Positions 7,398-15,935 of a stretch of 44,365 bases of DNA are shown here, in pieces. The first letter of the stretch is position 1. Every line of letters begins with the position of its first letter. The notes below the pieces were generated by a model, which made no database searches, had not been told where the DNA came from, and saw nothing but the letters and a program-made list of their open reading frames with translations. Origin of the DNA: a virus; IMG/VR virus record IMGVR_UViG_3300036785_000423, positions 1-44,365 of that record. One strand, 5' to 3'. The position numbers and the translations under genes are program-made.

Positions 7398-9833
7398 ATG
7401 TCCGGTTCATTCTCTTTCGAGGAAGCCGCGAAACCGCCCGCTCCGGTCAGCTTCTCATTTGAGGAAGCCGCGAAAGCGCCGGTGGCGCCGCAGATAAGCT
7501 CGCCGCTGCCATCGTTCCTTGGAGGGGATTTGCCGCCGCAAAAGGCTTTCGGGCTTGCCGATATTCACTCTGGGGAGCCGGCATTCACACCTGACGCCAC
7601 GCCGCCCCCGACCGACACGGCGGCCAAGCCATCCATTTTGAGCGTCGCGGGCATGCGCGAGGCCATGAAGCCCGAGCCGGGGTGGGTGCCCAGCGGCATT
7701 CTTCCGATGGCGACAAAGGAAGTATCGCCGGGTCAGGGAGACCCGTCCGCAGGCATCAAATGGGACATAGGCCCCGTTCGTTCGGTCGTTAATCCGGTCC
7801 TTGATCTGCTGGAGGGCACCGGACAGGCAACCAGCATGGGCGGCCCGAATGCGCCACTGGCAGGCAAAGTCAGCCCGGAGGCGACGGCGCTGATGTTGGG
7901 AATGGCAGCCGGCAACCCAAACCCGTTCGCGTCAGCCGAAAGCATCATGCGGCCACCGTTCACCGGCCCCTCGATTACCGTCAGACCATCTGCCCAGGAT
8001 GCGGTTGCCGCCATCGGGGCAGCGCCCGACGTTGACAGCGCGATTGCCGCGGCAGGCCGAGCGGTATCGGCGCCAATGGCTGCGGCGGACGCCGATCTGC
8101 TCACTCCGCGCGCCGCGCCAGGCGAGGCTGGAGCCGGGTTGGAGGCAGGTCCCGCTAGGGTAGCCGCGGCAGAGCTGGAAAGGCCGCCAGCGGGCGGCCC
8201 GATCACCACTTCTCAAGTGCAGCGGCGCGATGGCGTCGGATACAACGAGGCTGTACGCCGAGCGGCGGCCGAGAATGCTGCCAGCGCTGTGGCCGCCCCT
8301 GAGTCGATCGGCGCCGCTGCATCGCGCGAGGGCACGCCGGCAGCCCAGATCGATCTCTCAACCGCCGACATGAAAGCCAACCGCCGGCGGGCAGAAATGG
8401 ACGATCTCATGCGTCCGCCACAAGCCAACGACGCCAAAATCTACGTCGAGGGCTCCTTCCCGACGCTCGCGGAGCGAAGCGCCGACCCTCTCCTGTCGCA
8501 ATACGAAAACCTGCTGCGCCAGCGCAACCCAGGCGAGTTCGTCGGCGAGGGCAAGCGGCTCACCGAAAACAACAAGGCGCGGGTCAACGAATACGACAAG
8601 AACACGATTCCCGATCCTACCCTAAACACCATGCGGGCGGATCGAACAGCGCGGTGGAACGCCAATGCCGACAATATCCTGCCGACAGCTCAGCCAGCCG
8701 ATTTAACCCCGGCGCTCGATTGGGTGCAGGAGCAGTTGGACAATCCCCGGATTTATGAAAACGACGAGGTGCGCGGTGTGCTGGAGAATTTCCAGGAACG
8801 ACTCCTGGATCAGGATGGCAATCTAAAGACCGATCCTGCCGCCGTATGGGGCATCCACGACAACCTCCAGACTCAGCTCGCCAAGGCAAAAGACCCGTTG
8901 AAGGCGACGAGCGCTGAGAAGTTCGCTGAAGGTCAGTTGCTCACCGCGAAACGGTTGGTCGACGAGGCGATGAATGCCGCGACCGACGGGAGATTCCAGA
9001 AGGCGCTCAACGACTACGCTGAAGACTCAAAGGCGATCAACGCCGGAGTGTTGTTTAACGACTTCCGGCCGAAACTCACCAACATGAGCGGCGAGATCCA
9101 GCCGGCTAACTTCCACCGCTTCGTTGTCAATCTGGCAAAGGAGCGCGGCGACCCAGGCATTGACCCGTCGATGGACATTTCCGATCAGGGAATGCAGTCG
9201 CTCATCAACATCGACGCCGACCTGAAGCGCGCCGGGCTGATCAGGCTTGGCGGCCCTGCCGGCTCGCCGACGAACCTGCTCGGCGCGCTGGCGGAATCTG
9301 CCGGGCTGGACGCCGCACATAAATTGCTCGGATCGGTTCCTGTTGTCGGTAAGGCTTTAAGCGTCGGTCAACAATACTTTGCCCAGCGCAAGATGATCGC
9401 CGACACCGCGAAACACCTTGCCCCGCCCGAGGGTGGCTATATCCCGCCCGATGCCCCGGAACCCCCGCCGGCGCCTATCGTGCGGGCCGCTCCGGCGGCG
9501 GCAGCCGCTGTGCCGCCTGCAGCCGCCCCTGCCTCCATGGCGACGGCCCCGGAGTTGCCGCCAGAGGCTGCTCCCGCCCCAGCTCCGGTCACACGGGACC
9601 GAGCGGCAGTCGCGGCGATGAAGTGGCTGGTGACCTCGCCCCCAGAAGGCACTACGCTCGATCTCCAGGCGGCGCGGCGTATTTTGACCGCAGCTTATGG
9701 GGAACCCTTTGTGGCCAATCTGTCACGGGTGAAGCTGTCGGGGCTTCTGGCGAACTTCGCGGCACAACTGCGGGCCTCCGAATCAGGCGAGATCGGCACT
9801 GATCTGCCTGCCGCAGCTGGGAGAAAGCAATGA
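7398..9833 (+). CDS. Large internal virion protein (811 aa)
   Basis: The protein starts with a duplicated peptide, SFSFEEAAK, at about residues 4-12 and 18-26. A low-complexity Pro/Ala region follows, then a mostly helical body from about 330 to 680 (DDLMRPP..., DWVQEQLDNPRIYENDEVRG..., HDNLQTQLAKAKDP...), then a Pro/Ala-rich linker and a compact 70-residue end. Its size and position after the transglycosylase and the 490-residue protein match the largest ejection protein of T7-like and P22-like phages, but no homologous domain was recognised. The start codon follows the previous stop with no gap, and the end overlaps the next gene by 4 nt. Confidence 0.65.
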   Translation: MSGSFSFEEAAKPPAPVSFSFEEAAKAPVAPQISSPLPSFLGGDLPPQKAFGLADIHSGEPAFTPDATPPPTDTAAKPSILSVAGMREAMKPEPGWVPSGILPMATKEVSPGQGDPSAGIKWDIGPVRSVVNPVLDLLEGTGQATSMGGPNAPLAGKVSPEATALMLGMAAGNPNPFASAESIMRPPFTGPSITVRPSAQDAVAAIGAAPDVDSAIAAAGRAVSAPMAAADADLLTPRAAPGEAGAGLEAGPARVAAAELERPPAGGPITTSQVQRRDGVGYNEAVRRAAAENAASAVAAPESIGAAASREGTPAAQIDLSTADMKANRRRAEMDDLMRPPQANDAKIYVEGSFPTLAERSADPLLSQYENLLRQRNPGEFVGEGKRLTENNKARVNEYDKNTIPDPTLNTMRADRTARWNANADNILPTAQPADLTPALDWVQEQLDNPRIYENDEVRGVLENFQERLLDQDGNLKTDPAAVWGIHDNLQTQLAKAKDPLKATSAEKFAEGQLLTAKRLVDEAMNAATDGRFQKALNDYAEDSKAINAGVLFNDFRPKLTNMSGEIQPANFHRFVVNLAKERGDPGIDPSMDISDQGMQSLINIDADLKRAGLIRLGGPAGSPTNLLGALAESAGLDAAHKLLGSVPVVGKALSVGQQYFAQRKMIADTAKHLAPPEGGYIPPDAPEPPPAPIVRAAPAAAAAVPPAAAPASMATAPELPPEAAPAPAPVTRDRAAVAAMKWLVTSPPEGTTLDLQAARRILTAAYGEPFVANLSRVKLSGLLANFAAQLRASESGEIGTDLPAAAGRKQ

Positions 9834-10033
9834 CCGAGCCGCCGGCAAAGGCGCCCGTCCCAGGGGTGGAATGGTCGCCTGAAGCCCACCGCGCCTGGGG
9901 CCTGGCGCTGATCAAGACCGGCACCGAACACCTGGACCTCGGCATGGTCCGCCTCGGCCGCCAGACGCTGAAGGACGCCGAAGGCGCCACCCCTACCGCG
10001 GGATCATCCAGCAAGCCCACGTCCGGCGCCTGA
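9830..10033 (+). CDS. Small hypothetical late protein
   Basis: This is a 67-residue protein with a helical middle (EAHRAWGLALIKTGTEHLDLGMVRLGRQTL) and a Ser/Thr/Pro tail. It is coupled by ATGA to the large virion gene and is the last gene before the tail spikes. No family was recognised. Confidence 0.6.
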   Translation: MTEPPAKAPVPGVEWSPEAHRAWGLALIKTGTEHLDLGMVRLGRQTLKDAEGATPTAGSSSKPTSGA

Positions 10034-10114
10034 GACCCACCACATCGGCGACGTGACCGACCCGCAACGCGCGGTCGCGACGCCATGCGCAATCGCGCTG
10101 CGGAGCAATTCCCC

Positions 10115-12313
10115 ATGAGCACCATCGCTCCCCTGCCTCCGATCGGTTTGCAAGGTCCATCGACCAATCCATCGGCACCACAAATTTCGCCGTCGGCGCT
10201 ATCGGATGCGATCAATGCCGAAATAACGGCGATGACGAACGCGATCAACGCGGCACTCGGTGGGCTGCAAACCAGCGTCGATGGCGTGCAAAGCAGCGTG
10301 ACCTCGGCTGCCGGGCAAATCGAAAGCAGCCTGACCGCAGCGCAAGCCAGCCTGGCAGCCGACAGCACGGCGCTCACGACCGTACAGACGGGCGTGACGG
10401 CCATTGCAGCGCAGGTGACCGCGATCCAGGCGGCACTTGGCAGCGCTGGGACAAAACCAGCGATCGCCGCGGTGCCTGGCACGAACATCATCAACGTTGT
10501 TGCCGCATATCTGTTCACCAAGACGATCAGCACGCCAGCCACGTTTTCAGTGTCCAATGTCCCGGCCGGCGTGTCGGTTTTCCGGCTAGCGCTGACCAAT
10601 GGCGGCGTGGCTTCCGTGACCTGGTGGAGCGGGCTTGATTGGCCTGGCGGTGTGGTGCCAGGGCTCACTGCCGCGGGCCTCGATCTGCTGGAATTCGCGA
10701 CCTACGACGGCGGCACGACCTGGTTCGGCACTGTGCTCGGCAACGGCATGGCGGCAGTCGGCGGCGGACCGCCGCCACCACCCCCAGGCCTGAGCCCAAG
10801 CCCCGACCCCACGAGCGTGACCACCACCGGCCAAACCATCGTAGACACTGGCCTGAACACCTGGGAGTTGGTTGTCTCTGCCGCCAACGGATTGCAGGTC
10901 GCCGTCAACGGTGTGGTCGACTCAACCACGGCGAACGTTATCCTGCTCTACTGGCACGGCGGCATGATCTACCAGGAGAACAACTGGCCTGCGTGGTGGT
11001 CATGGTCCGGCACGGCCTGGGTTGCCACCTCCGATCCGCGCCCAGCGGCGCCAGCAGGCTCGCACATCTCGGTCTCCCTCACCTCGCCGACGGGCAAGAG
11101 CGTTTCCAAAATGGTGTTCGGCATTTCTTCCGGCGCCAATGCACATGCCAACTTCGACGAACTCATGGGCCGAGCGGGCAGTGGCGAGCACGGCGCCACG
11201 ACTGCAATGCTAACCTCATTGGGTACGATTAAGTTCTCGGTCTGGCGCTGCCACGCATCCGAGGAAGTCGCGCGGCTCTACGCCCAGGGCCAGACCCAGA
11301 TCATGAATGACTGGTGGGGCACGATCGGTCCGGCGATCATGGCGAGCGGATATCGCCTCGTCATGGGGGTTGGGTGGAAAGCGGGCGGGCATTCAGCTGC
11401 CAATGAGGCTGCATGGGCTTCCACATTTGCGCAGGCGATGAAAAACCAGGGGCACGAGATTTTCTACTGGGAGGTCGACAACGAGCCTGGTGGTACTGGC
11501 GCTGACTACGCCGCATGGTTCAATCCCATCGCCGACGCACTGCATAATGTGAATCCTGCTTACAAGGTCGGCGGCACGACTGGTTCATGGTATGGCGCTG
11601 TCGATCTGAGCGGCTTCTTCACGGGTAGCGGATCGCGCGTCGGGTTTGTTTGCTTCCATTCCTATCGGGTTGGTCCGGCGAATTCGAATGATGCTTGCAT
11701 GGCATCGGCTCACGGCTTCGGAGACATCACCAGCGCCAGAAACGCCATGCGGACAGCTGGCTATCCTGACACGATGGAAATCGCGCTTAACGAATACAAC
11801 ATGGACGGCAATCCCGGCGAGGAACCGAGGCAGACCACGCACATCGGCATGCTGTATATCGATCTGTTGCTGACTGCCAGCTACAAGCAAGACCCGATGT
11901 TCACCATGGGCGGTCTGTGGGACATGTATGCAGACGGCAACTACGGTGTCGTTGAAAATAACTTGTTTGGCGGAGATCCCTCCAGAATCACACCGCAAGG
12001 GCAGTTCCTCGGATATGCGGGGAAGAACCTGTATGGTCCAGAGGTGGCTACATCGACGACACTAAGCAACCTGGAACTACTGGCGACCAAGCCCAGCCCG
12101 GGGACGTTCTGCATCAAATTGACGAACTACAGCATGACGACCGACATCACCGACGCGATCACGCTGGTTGGTGGCGCCCCGACTGGCACGATTACCAGAT
12201 GGGAGCTGGGCAATGCCAACCAGCTGAACGCGGCAATCGGGGTGCAGGCCAGCCTTTCCAGCGTCAGCATTCCCAGGGCTTCTACCGTCATGCTCTCTGG
12301 GACTTTCGCGTAG
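10115..12313 (+). CDS. Tail spike with clan GH-A glycoside hydrolase
   Basis: The N-terminal 110 residues are a coiled coil of Ala/Thr/Gln heptads, likely a trimeric stalk. A beta-rich stretch and a Trp/Gly surface module (nt 10793-11046) follow. Residues 325-640 look like a clan GH-A TIM barrel: an acid/base candidate in EVDNEPG (E457) and a nucleophile candidate in ALNEYN (E560), the Asn-Glu-Pro and late Glu arrangement of GH39, GH51 and GH79-type retaining enzymes. A beta-sandwich tail follows. ATG 10115 is preferred over one ten codons upstream because GGAG lies 10 nt before it. It probably cleaves a host surface glycan; the substrate is not readable. Confidence 0.75.
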   Translation: MSTIAPLPPIGLQGPSTNPSAPQISPSALSDAINAEITAMTNAINAALGGLQTSVDGVQSSVTSAAGQIESSLTAAQASLAADSTALTTVQTGVTAIAAQVTAIQAALGSAGTKPAIAAVPGTNIINVVAAYLFTKTISTPATFSVSNVPAGVSVFRLALTNGGVASVTWWSGLDWPGGVVPGLTAAGLDLLEFATYDGGTTWFGTVLGNGMAAVGGGPPPPPPGLSPSPDPTSVTTTGQTIVDTGLNTWELVVSAANGLQVAVNGVVDSTTANVILLYWHGGMIYQENNWPAWWSWSGTAWVATSDPRPAAPAGSHISVSLTSPTGKSVSKMVFGISSGANAHANFDELMGRAGSGEHGATTAMLTSLGTIKFSVWRCHASEEVARLYAQGQTQIMNDWWGTIGPAIMASGYRLVMGVGWKAGGHSAANEAAWASTFAQAMKNQGHEIFYWEVDNEPGGTGADYAAWFNPIADALHNVNPAYKVGGTTGSWYGAVDLSGFFTGSGSRVGFVCFHSYRVGPANSNDACMASAHGFGDITSARNAMRTAGYPDTMEIALNEYNMDGNPGEEPRQTTHIGMLYIDLLLTASYKQDPMFTMGGLWDMYADGNYGVVENNLFGGDPSRITPQGQFLGYAGKNLYGPEVATSTTLSNLELLATKPSPGTFCIKLTNYSMTTDITDAITLVGGAPTGTITRWELGNANQLNAAIGVQASLSSVSIPRASTVMLSGTFA
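10793..11046 (+). repeat. Tail-spike surface module, copy 1
   Basis: This is a roughly 80-residue block with the pattern D-x-G-x-x-x-W-x-[IL]-x3-A, NG, a V-x-L-x-[YW] strand, a G-x-[IL]-Y strand and a W-x3-[DS]DPR end. It is the most diverged of the three DPR-ended copies. Related blocks occur in the two following spike genes. Confidence 0.65.
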
Positions 12314-12351
12314 ATACAATTCCAATTCATCAACAACCAAGTAGGCAGGCC

Positions 12352-12702
12352 GTGACAGACATCAGCTCACAGCTAACTACGGTCGCGGCCAATATCCGCG
12401 ATCTCCAGGCGACCGTCAGGTCGTTACGCGACACTTTCACCAAAAGGATCAATACCATGAGCACAAGCGTAACCGCACAGATCGAAGCCGCCACTGCCCG
12501 CATCCAAAGCGATGTATCAGGACTCTCCAGCGACCTCGATTCAATCAGGACCGAGATTGCTAGCCTCGTCGCCCAGCTCAGTGCCAGCACTCCTCCACCG
12601 CAGGCGACAATCGATGGATTGAATGCACAGGTGGCCGCGCTCGATGCAGTGAAGACAGCGGCCGACGCCGTTGCTACCCCGCCGGCACCAGCGGCAGCGT
12701 AA
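12352..12702 (+). CDS. Small coiled-coil protein between tail spikes
   Basis: This 116-residue protein begins with GTG, preceded by AGGCAGG. It consists almost wholly of Ala/Ser/Thr/Gln heptads (TAQIEAATARIQSDVSGLSSD) ending in a Pro/Ala tail, like the stalk of the preceding spike without its catalytic part. A second plausible start is the ATG at 12457, behind AAAAGGA. It could be an adaptor or trimerisation peptide for a neighbouring spike, or a remnant left when a spike lost its head domain. Function is unproven. Confidence 0.55.
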   Translation: MTDISSQLTTVAANIRDLQATVRSLRDTFTKRINTMSTSVTAQIEAATARIQSDVSGLSSDLDSIRTEIASLVAQLSASTPPPQATIDGLNAQVAALDAVKTAADAVATPPAPAAA

Positions 12703-12725
12703 GACCGTCAGGCGGAGGCGTCGTC

Positions 12726-15700
12726 ATGGCCACACTAGAGACAGACGTGCCGCTGGCTGCAGCGTTCGCCACGTCGGTGGCGACCTACACGGCACAGCGC
12801 ACTGCTCTAAAATCGGCTGTGGCGGCGCTTGTCGCCCAACTGAATTCCACGATCCAGCCACCTCCGCCGGTAACGCACGATCCAAGCCCTGACAAGACTT
12901 CCATCCCTCCCGCGAATACCATTTGGGATGCTGCGGGGCACGCCTGGACCATCGTTGCTGGCGTTGCGACGAGGGACGGCACGCCGGACACTTCCACCTC
13001 GCATGTCAACATGATGCTATGGTGGAGCGGCAGCCTCTATTACATGACCGACACCGGGAGTTGGCGCATTCTGATTGCCTTTGGCAACTGGGCGCCAACG
13101 ACCGATCCAAGGATCGTTCCCCTGTCCCCCGCTCCCGCCGCTGCGGTGGGCTATAATTTGCAGACATTCGGTTCAACCATCGCGTTAGGGACCGACCTGC
13201 GTAAGTTCACTTTCTTCGGCACCGATCCTACTGGCATCACAGCAAACCAGAGCGGCGGCAGTTCAGGGCCGATCGTCATCACCGGCGGCGGCAATAACTA
13301 TGGCGCACAACTTTGCACTGCCAGTTATGACCCGACAGCGAGCGCTGCACATCGGTATATGAGCGGCACGGCCTTTGGTGGGGGCGGCTATTTCGAGGTC
13401 ACGCTGGCAATGCAGACCACGCCGCCATCGACCGCAGGTGCGTCATTCTGGGCAAATGACATCGAGAGCATGGCGGGCGGCTCCTTCGGTGATCAGACGC
13501 TGCGCCAGTGGCCTGGTCAGGCGGCGAATTATGGCGATTGGATCGAGATTGCCGGGACAGAGTTCAACACCGGCACGACCACTAGCTATGGTCTTGGGAT
13601 ACATAACTTTTACGGCTCAGGCACTGCGAGCAATCCTTCAGTTCCGGCGCCGGCTAGCGCAGCTGGTTTCAACACGCAAACCTTCGGGCCGGCAATCACA
13701 CTGGGGTCTGATCCGACGCTGACAACGTTGAATGGAAATGTGCAGAAGTTCAACTTCTTCGGTTGTTCCTGGACCACGATCGGCGTTAACCAGAACGGCG
13801 ATGGCTCCATCTCCATCGTCGGCAACACAGGGAACAACTATGGGGCCGAACTATGTTCAGCGGCCTACCACCCCGGACCATCGCCTTATATAAAAGGCGT
13901 TGCCTTCGGCGGCGGCGGGTATTTCGAGGCCACCATCTCGATGGTAAACCAGCCATCGGCGGCCGGTGCGAGCTTCTGGTTCAATGACATCGAGAGCATG
14001 GCTGGCGGTTCATTCGGCGACCTGACGCTGCGCCAGTGGCCTGGGCAGGCAGTAGGATATGGCAACTGGATCGAGCTGGACGCACCCGAATTCAATACCG
14101 GGAACACGACGCAGTTTGGTCATGGAATACACAACTTCTATGGTGGCGGGACAAACCTCGATACTGGCACGTATCCGGGCTTCGTCTCGCCAGTTACAGC
14201 GCCGGGCGGCACGGACTTTCGCCAGCCCCATCAATATGGGGTGCTTTGGGTGCCGGCTACGGATAGCACGCAGGGTTTTATAACGTGGTATTTCGACCGC
14301 GTGCAGATCGGCCAGACTGTTTTTTGGAATAAGTGGTCTGCCGGGATGACGCCGCCCCCGGTGCAAGGAACGACGGCGTATAGCGTCATCGACACACGCC
14401 ATCTGGCATTCATCCTTGGCAATGGCGATGCGAACAACCTGGTGACGGTCCACTCGGTCGAGGTGTGGCAGGCAACAGCAGCCCACAACATTGGCGCTGC
14501 ATTGGGGACTACCCTAGCCGGTGTTCCAATACCGTCCGGCTGGGAGATGAAGCGTGTCGATACGTTCGGCACGAGTGGCTCGGTGCCTGACCTGACGACA
14601 CTGCACAGTCTTTATGCTGAGGGGCAGTTCTACAACGTAAGCGGCGATCGCGTTTGGATACCGAACACCGTCATCAACAGCGAGCAGCAGACATACTCGC
14701 ATTTCGAAGATGTGATTGCCTTCTCGACAGATCATCTGACCATTCAGGGCAGAGGGCACGTCGGCAACACGATTACCTCTGGCGAGATGGTTAGCAAGTG
14801 GTATGGGCGCAGCTTCATTTTCGAGGTTCGCGCCAAGGCTCCCATATCTTCCGGCTCATGGACTGCGATCTGGGCATATGCACGAGCAGCGGGCGGCGAT
14901 GGGTCCGAGCTGGATGTTGAGATGACGATGGTCATCGGTGACGAGGCGGCGAATAGGCACCGCGTCTATCACTACAATCATCCTGGCCAGAGCAACGTCG
15001 TCATCAGCGACAGCAACTTTACCACCCCGTTCATGATGTATCAAAATGCATCATTCAACGTCGACGCCGCGCATACTTATACAATTGTCTACGACGACGT
15101 GGCGGGGAAAGTCTCGCGATATATCGACGGCACGCTGATCTATAGCGCCGACTTCAAGTGGAACGCCTCGCTAGGCGGCACGGGTCACGGACCGGACGCA
15201 ATCCTGACCATATGCCTTGCAGCCGGCGGCAGCTGGCCGGGGCAGATTGCCACGCCGAGCGCCTATAGCGGTGATCTCGATGTCTACTCGGCAGCCTACT
15301 ATGCACCGACCGCTTGGACGCCACCGCCGCCAGTGGTTACGCCCCAGACATGGGGCGCTCTCAGGGGCTCACACGTTTCGCTGTCGGGAAGTGACCTGAT
15401 CGCCACTGCGGCTGCGGGTGGTGGTGTAGTCTACGGCGCATTGTTCAATACCACCGGCAAGTTCTACTGGGAGGTTATCCTAAACAATAGTGGGAATGTC
15501 GGCGCAGGAATAGGCAGCAACCAGGTACCTGTTGGCGATGCCGAATGGGTTGGCGGTTCAAACAATAGTATAGGATGGTACAACGCCGGGGCTGTTTATA
15601 ACGGCGGGTCACTGAAAGCCACATTCGCATCGTTTGGCAATGGCGCTATTCGCTTGTGTTTTTCTATCGATTTGACTAGCGCGACTAAGAAACTCTGGGG

Positions 15701-15923
15701 ACGTGTAGGTGCCACTGGCAATTGGGACAATGATGTCCTTGCCAATCAAAACCCTGCTACAGGCGCCGGAGGCATCGACCTAAGTACATGCGGCGACACC
15801 CTGTCGTGGCCGGTTACGGCAGGCGCAAGTCTATCGGCTGGTGATACGGCAACGGGCTGCTTCACTTCGGCATCATGGGTTGGCACTGCGCCATCTGGCT
15901 TCACGGCGTTTGTTACATCGTAA
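12726..15923 (+). CDS. Multidomain tail spike with GH16-like folds and SPRY-like domain
   Basis: The domains in order are: a short helical stalk (1-45); a surface module (52-132); a partial jelly roll (140-298); a second, fuller copy (313-590); a third GH16-like domain (about 600-860); and an SPRY-like domain (about 875-1065: GKFYWEV, GNVGAGIGSN, NNSIGWYNAGAVYNGG). GH16 enzymes cleave beta-1,3 or beta-1,4 glucans and galactans using E-x-D-x-E or E-x-D-x-x-E. The third domain has ELDVE (E728, D730, E732). The second copy has ELDAPE. The first copy has EIAGTE, lacking the Asp, so it may be inactive or only bind. GGAGG precedes the ATG. It likely degrades and binds a host exopolysaccharide. Confidence 0.75.
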   Translation: MATLETDVPLAAAFATSVATYTAQRTALKSAVAALVAQLNSTIQPPPPVTHDPSPDKTSIPPANTIWDAAGHAWTIVAGVATRDGTPDTSTSHVNMMLWWSGSLYYMTDTGSWRILIAFGNWAPTTDPRIVPLSPAPAAAVGYNLQTFGSTIALGTDLRKFTFFGTDPTGITANQSGGSSGPIVITGGGNNYGAQLCTASYDPTASAAHRYMSGTAFGGGGYFEVTLAMQTTPPSTAGASFWANDIESMAGGSFGDQTLRQWPGQAANYGDWIEIAGTEFNTGTTTSYGLGIHNFYGSGTASNPSVPAPASAAGFNTQTFGPAITLGSDPTLTTLNGNVQKFNFFGCSWTTIGVNQNGDGSISIVGNTGNNYGAELCSAAYHPGPSPYIKGVAFGGGGYFEATISMVNQPSAAGASFWFNDIESMAGGSFGDLTLRQWPGQAVGYGNWIELDAPEFNTGNTTQFGHGIHNFYGGGTNLDTGTYPGFVSPVTAPGGTDFRQPHQYGVLWVPATDSTQGFITWYFDRVQIGQTVFWNKWSAGMTPPPVQGTTAYSVIDTRHLAFILGNGDANNLVTVHSVEVWQATAAHNIGAALGTTLAGVPIPSGWEMKRVDTFGTSGSVPDLTTLHSLYAEGQFYNVSGDRVWIPNTVINSEQQTYSHFEDVIAFSTDHLTIQGRGHVGNTITSGEMVSKWYGRSFIFEVRAKAPISSGSWTAIWAYARAAGGDGSELDVEMTMVIGDEAANRHRVYHYNHPGQSNVVISDSNFTTPFMMYQNASFNVDAAHTYTIVYDDVAGKVSRYIDGTLIYSADFKWNASLGGTGHGPDAILTICLAAGGSWPGQIATPSAYSGDLDVYSAAYYAPTAWTPPPPVVTPQTWGALRGSHVSLSGSDLIATAAAGGGVVYGALFNTTGKFYWEVILNNSGNVGAGIGSNQVPVGDAEWVGGSNNSIGWYNAGAVYNGGSLKATFASFGNGAIRLCFSIDLTSATKKLWGRVGATGNWDNDVLANQNPATGAGGIDLSTCGDTLSWPVTAGASLSAGDTATGCFTSASWVGTAPSGFTAFVTS
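12879..13122 (+). repeat. Tail-spike surface module, copy 2
   Basis: The block starts DPSPDKTS, has IWDAAGHAWTIVAGVATRDG in its centre and ends TTDPR. It is nearly identical, at DNA level in places, to the copy at 16320-16560. Confidence 0.8.
13147..13620 (+). repeat. Duplicated GH16-like half, copy A
   Basis: This stretch repeats in 13663-14140 with strong nucleotide identity around the segment encoding NDIESMAGGSFGD and LRQWPGQA. The copy stops at HNFYG and lacks the second half of the fold that copy B has. Confidence 0.75.
13663..14500 (+). repeat. Duplicated GH16-like domain, copy B (full)
   Basis: The first part matches 13147-13620. The second part (TDFRQPHQYG through VEVWQATAAHNI) matches the first 350 nt of the next spike gene. 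This is the only copy holding both halves. Confidence 0.75.
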
Positions 15924-15935
15924 GGACGCCTAATC

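Noticed and set aside
9652-10668. A 338-residue leftward frame
   Set aside because: It spans the end of one late gene, a small gene and the start of a spike; composition is typical of a GC-rich shadow frame.
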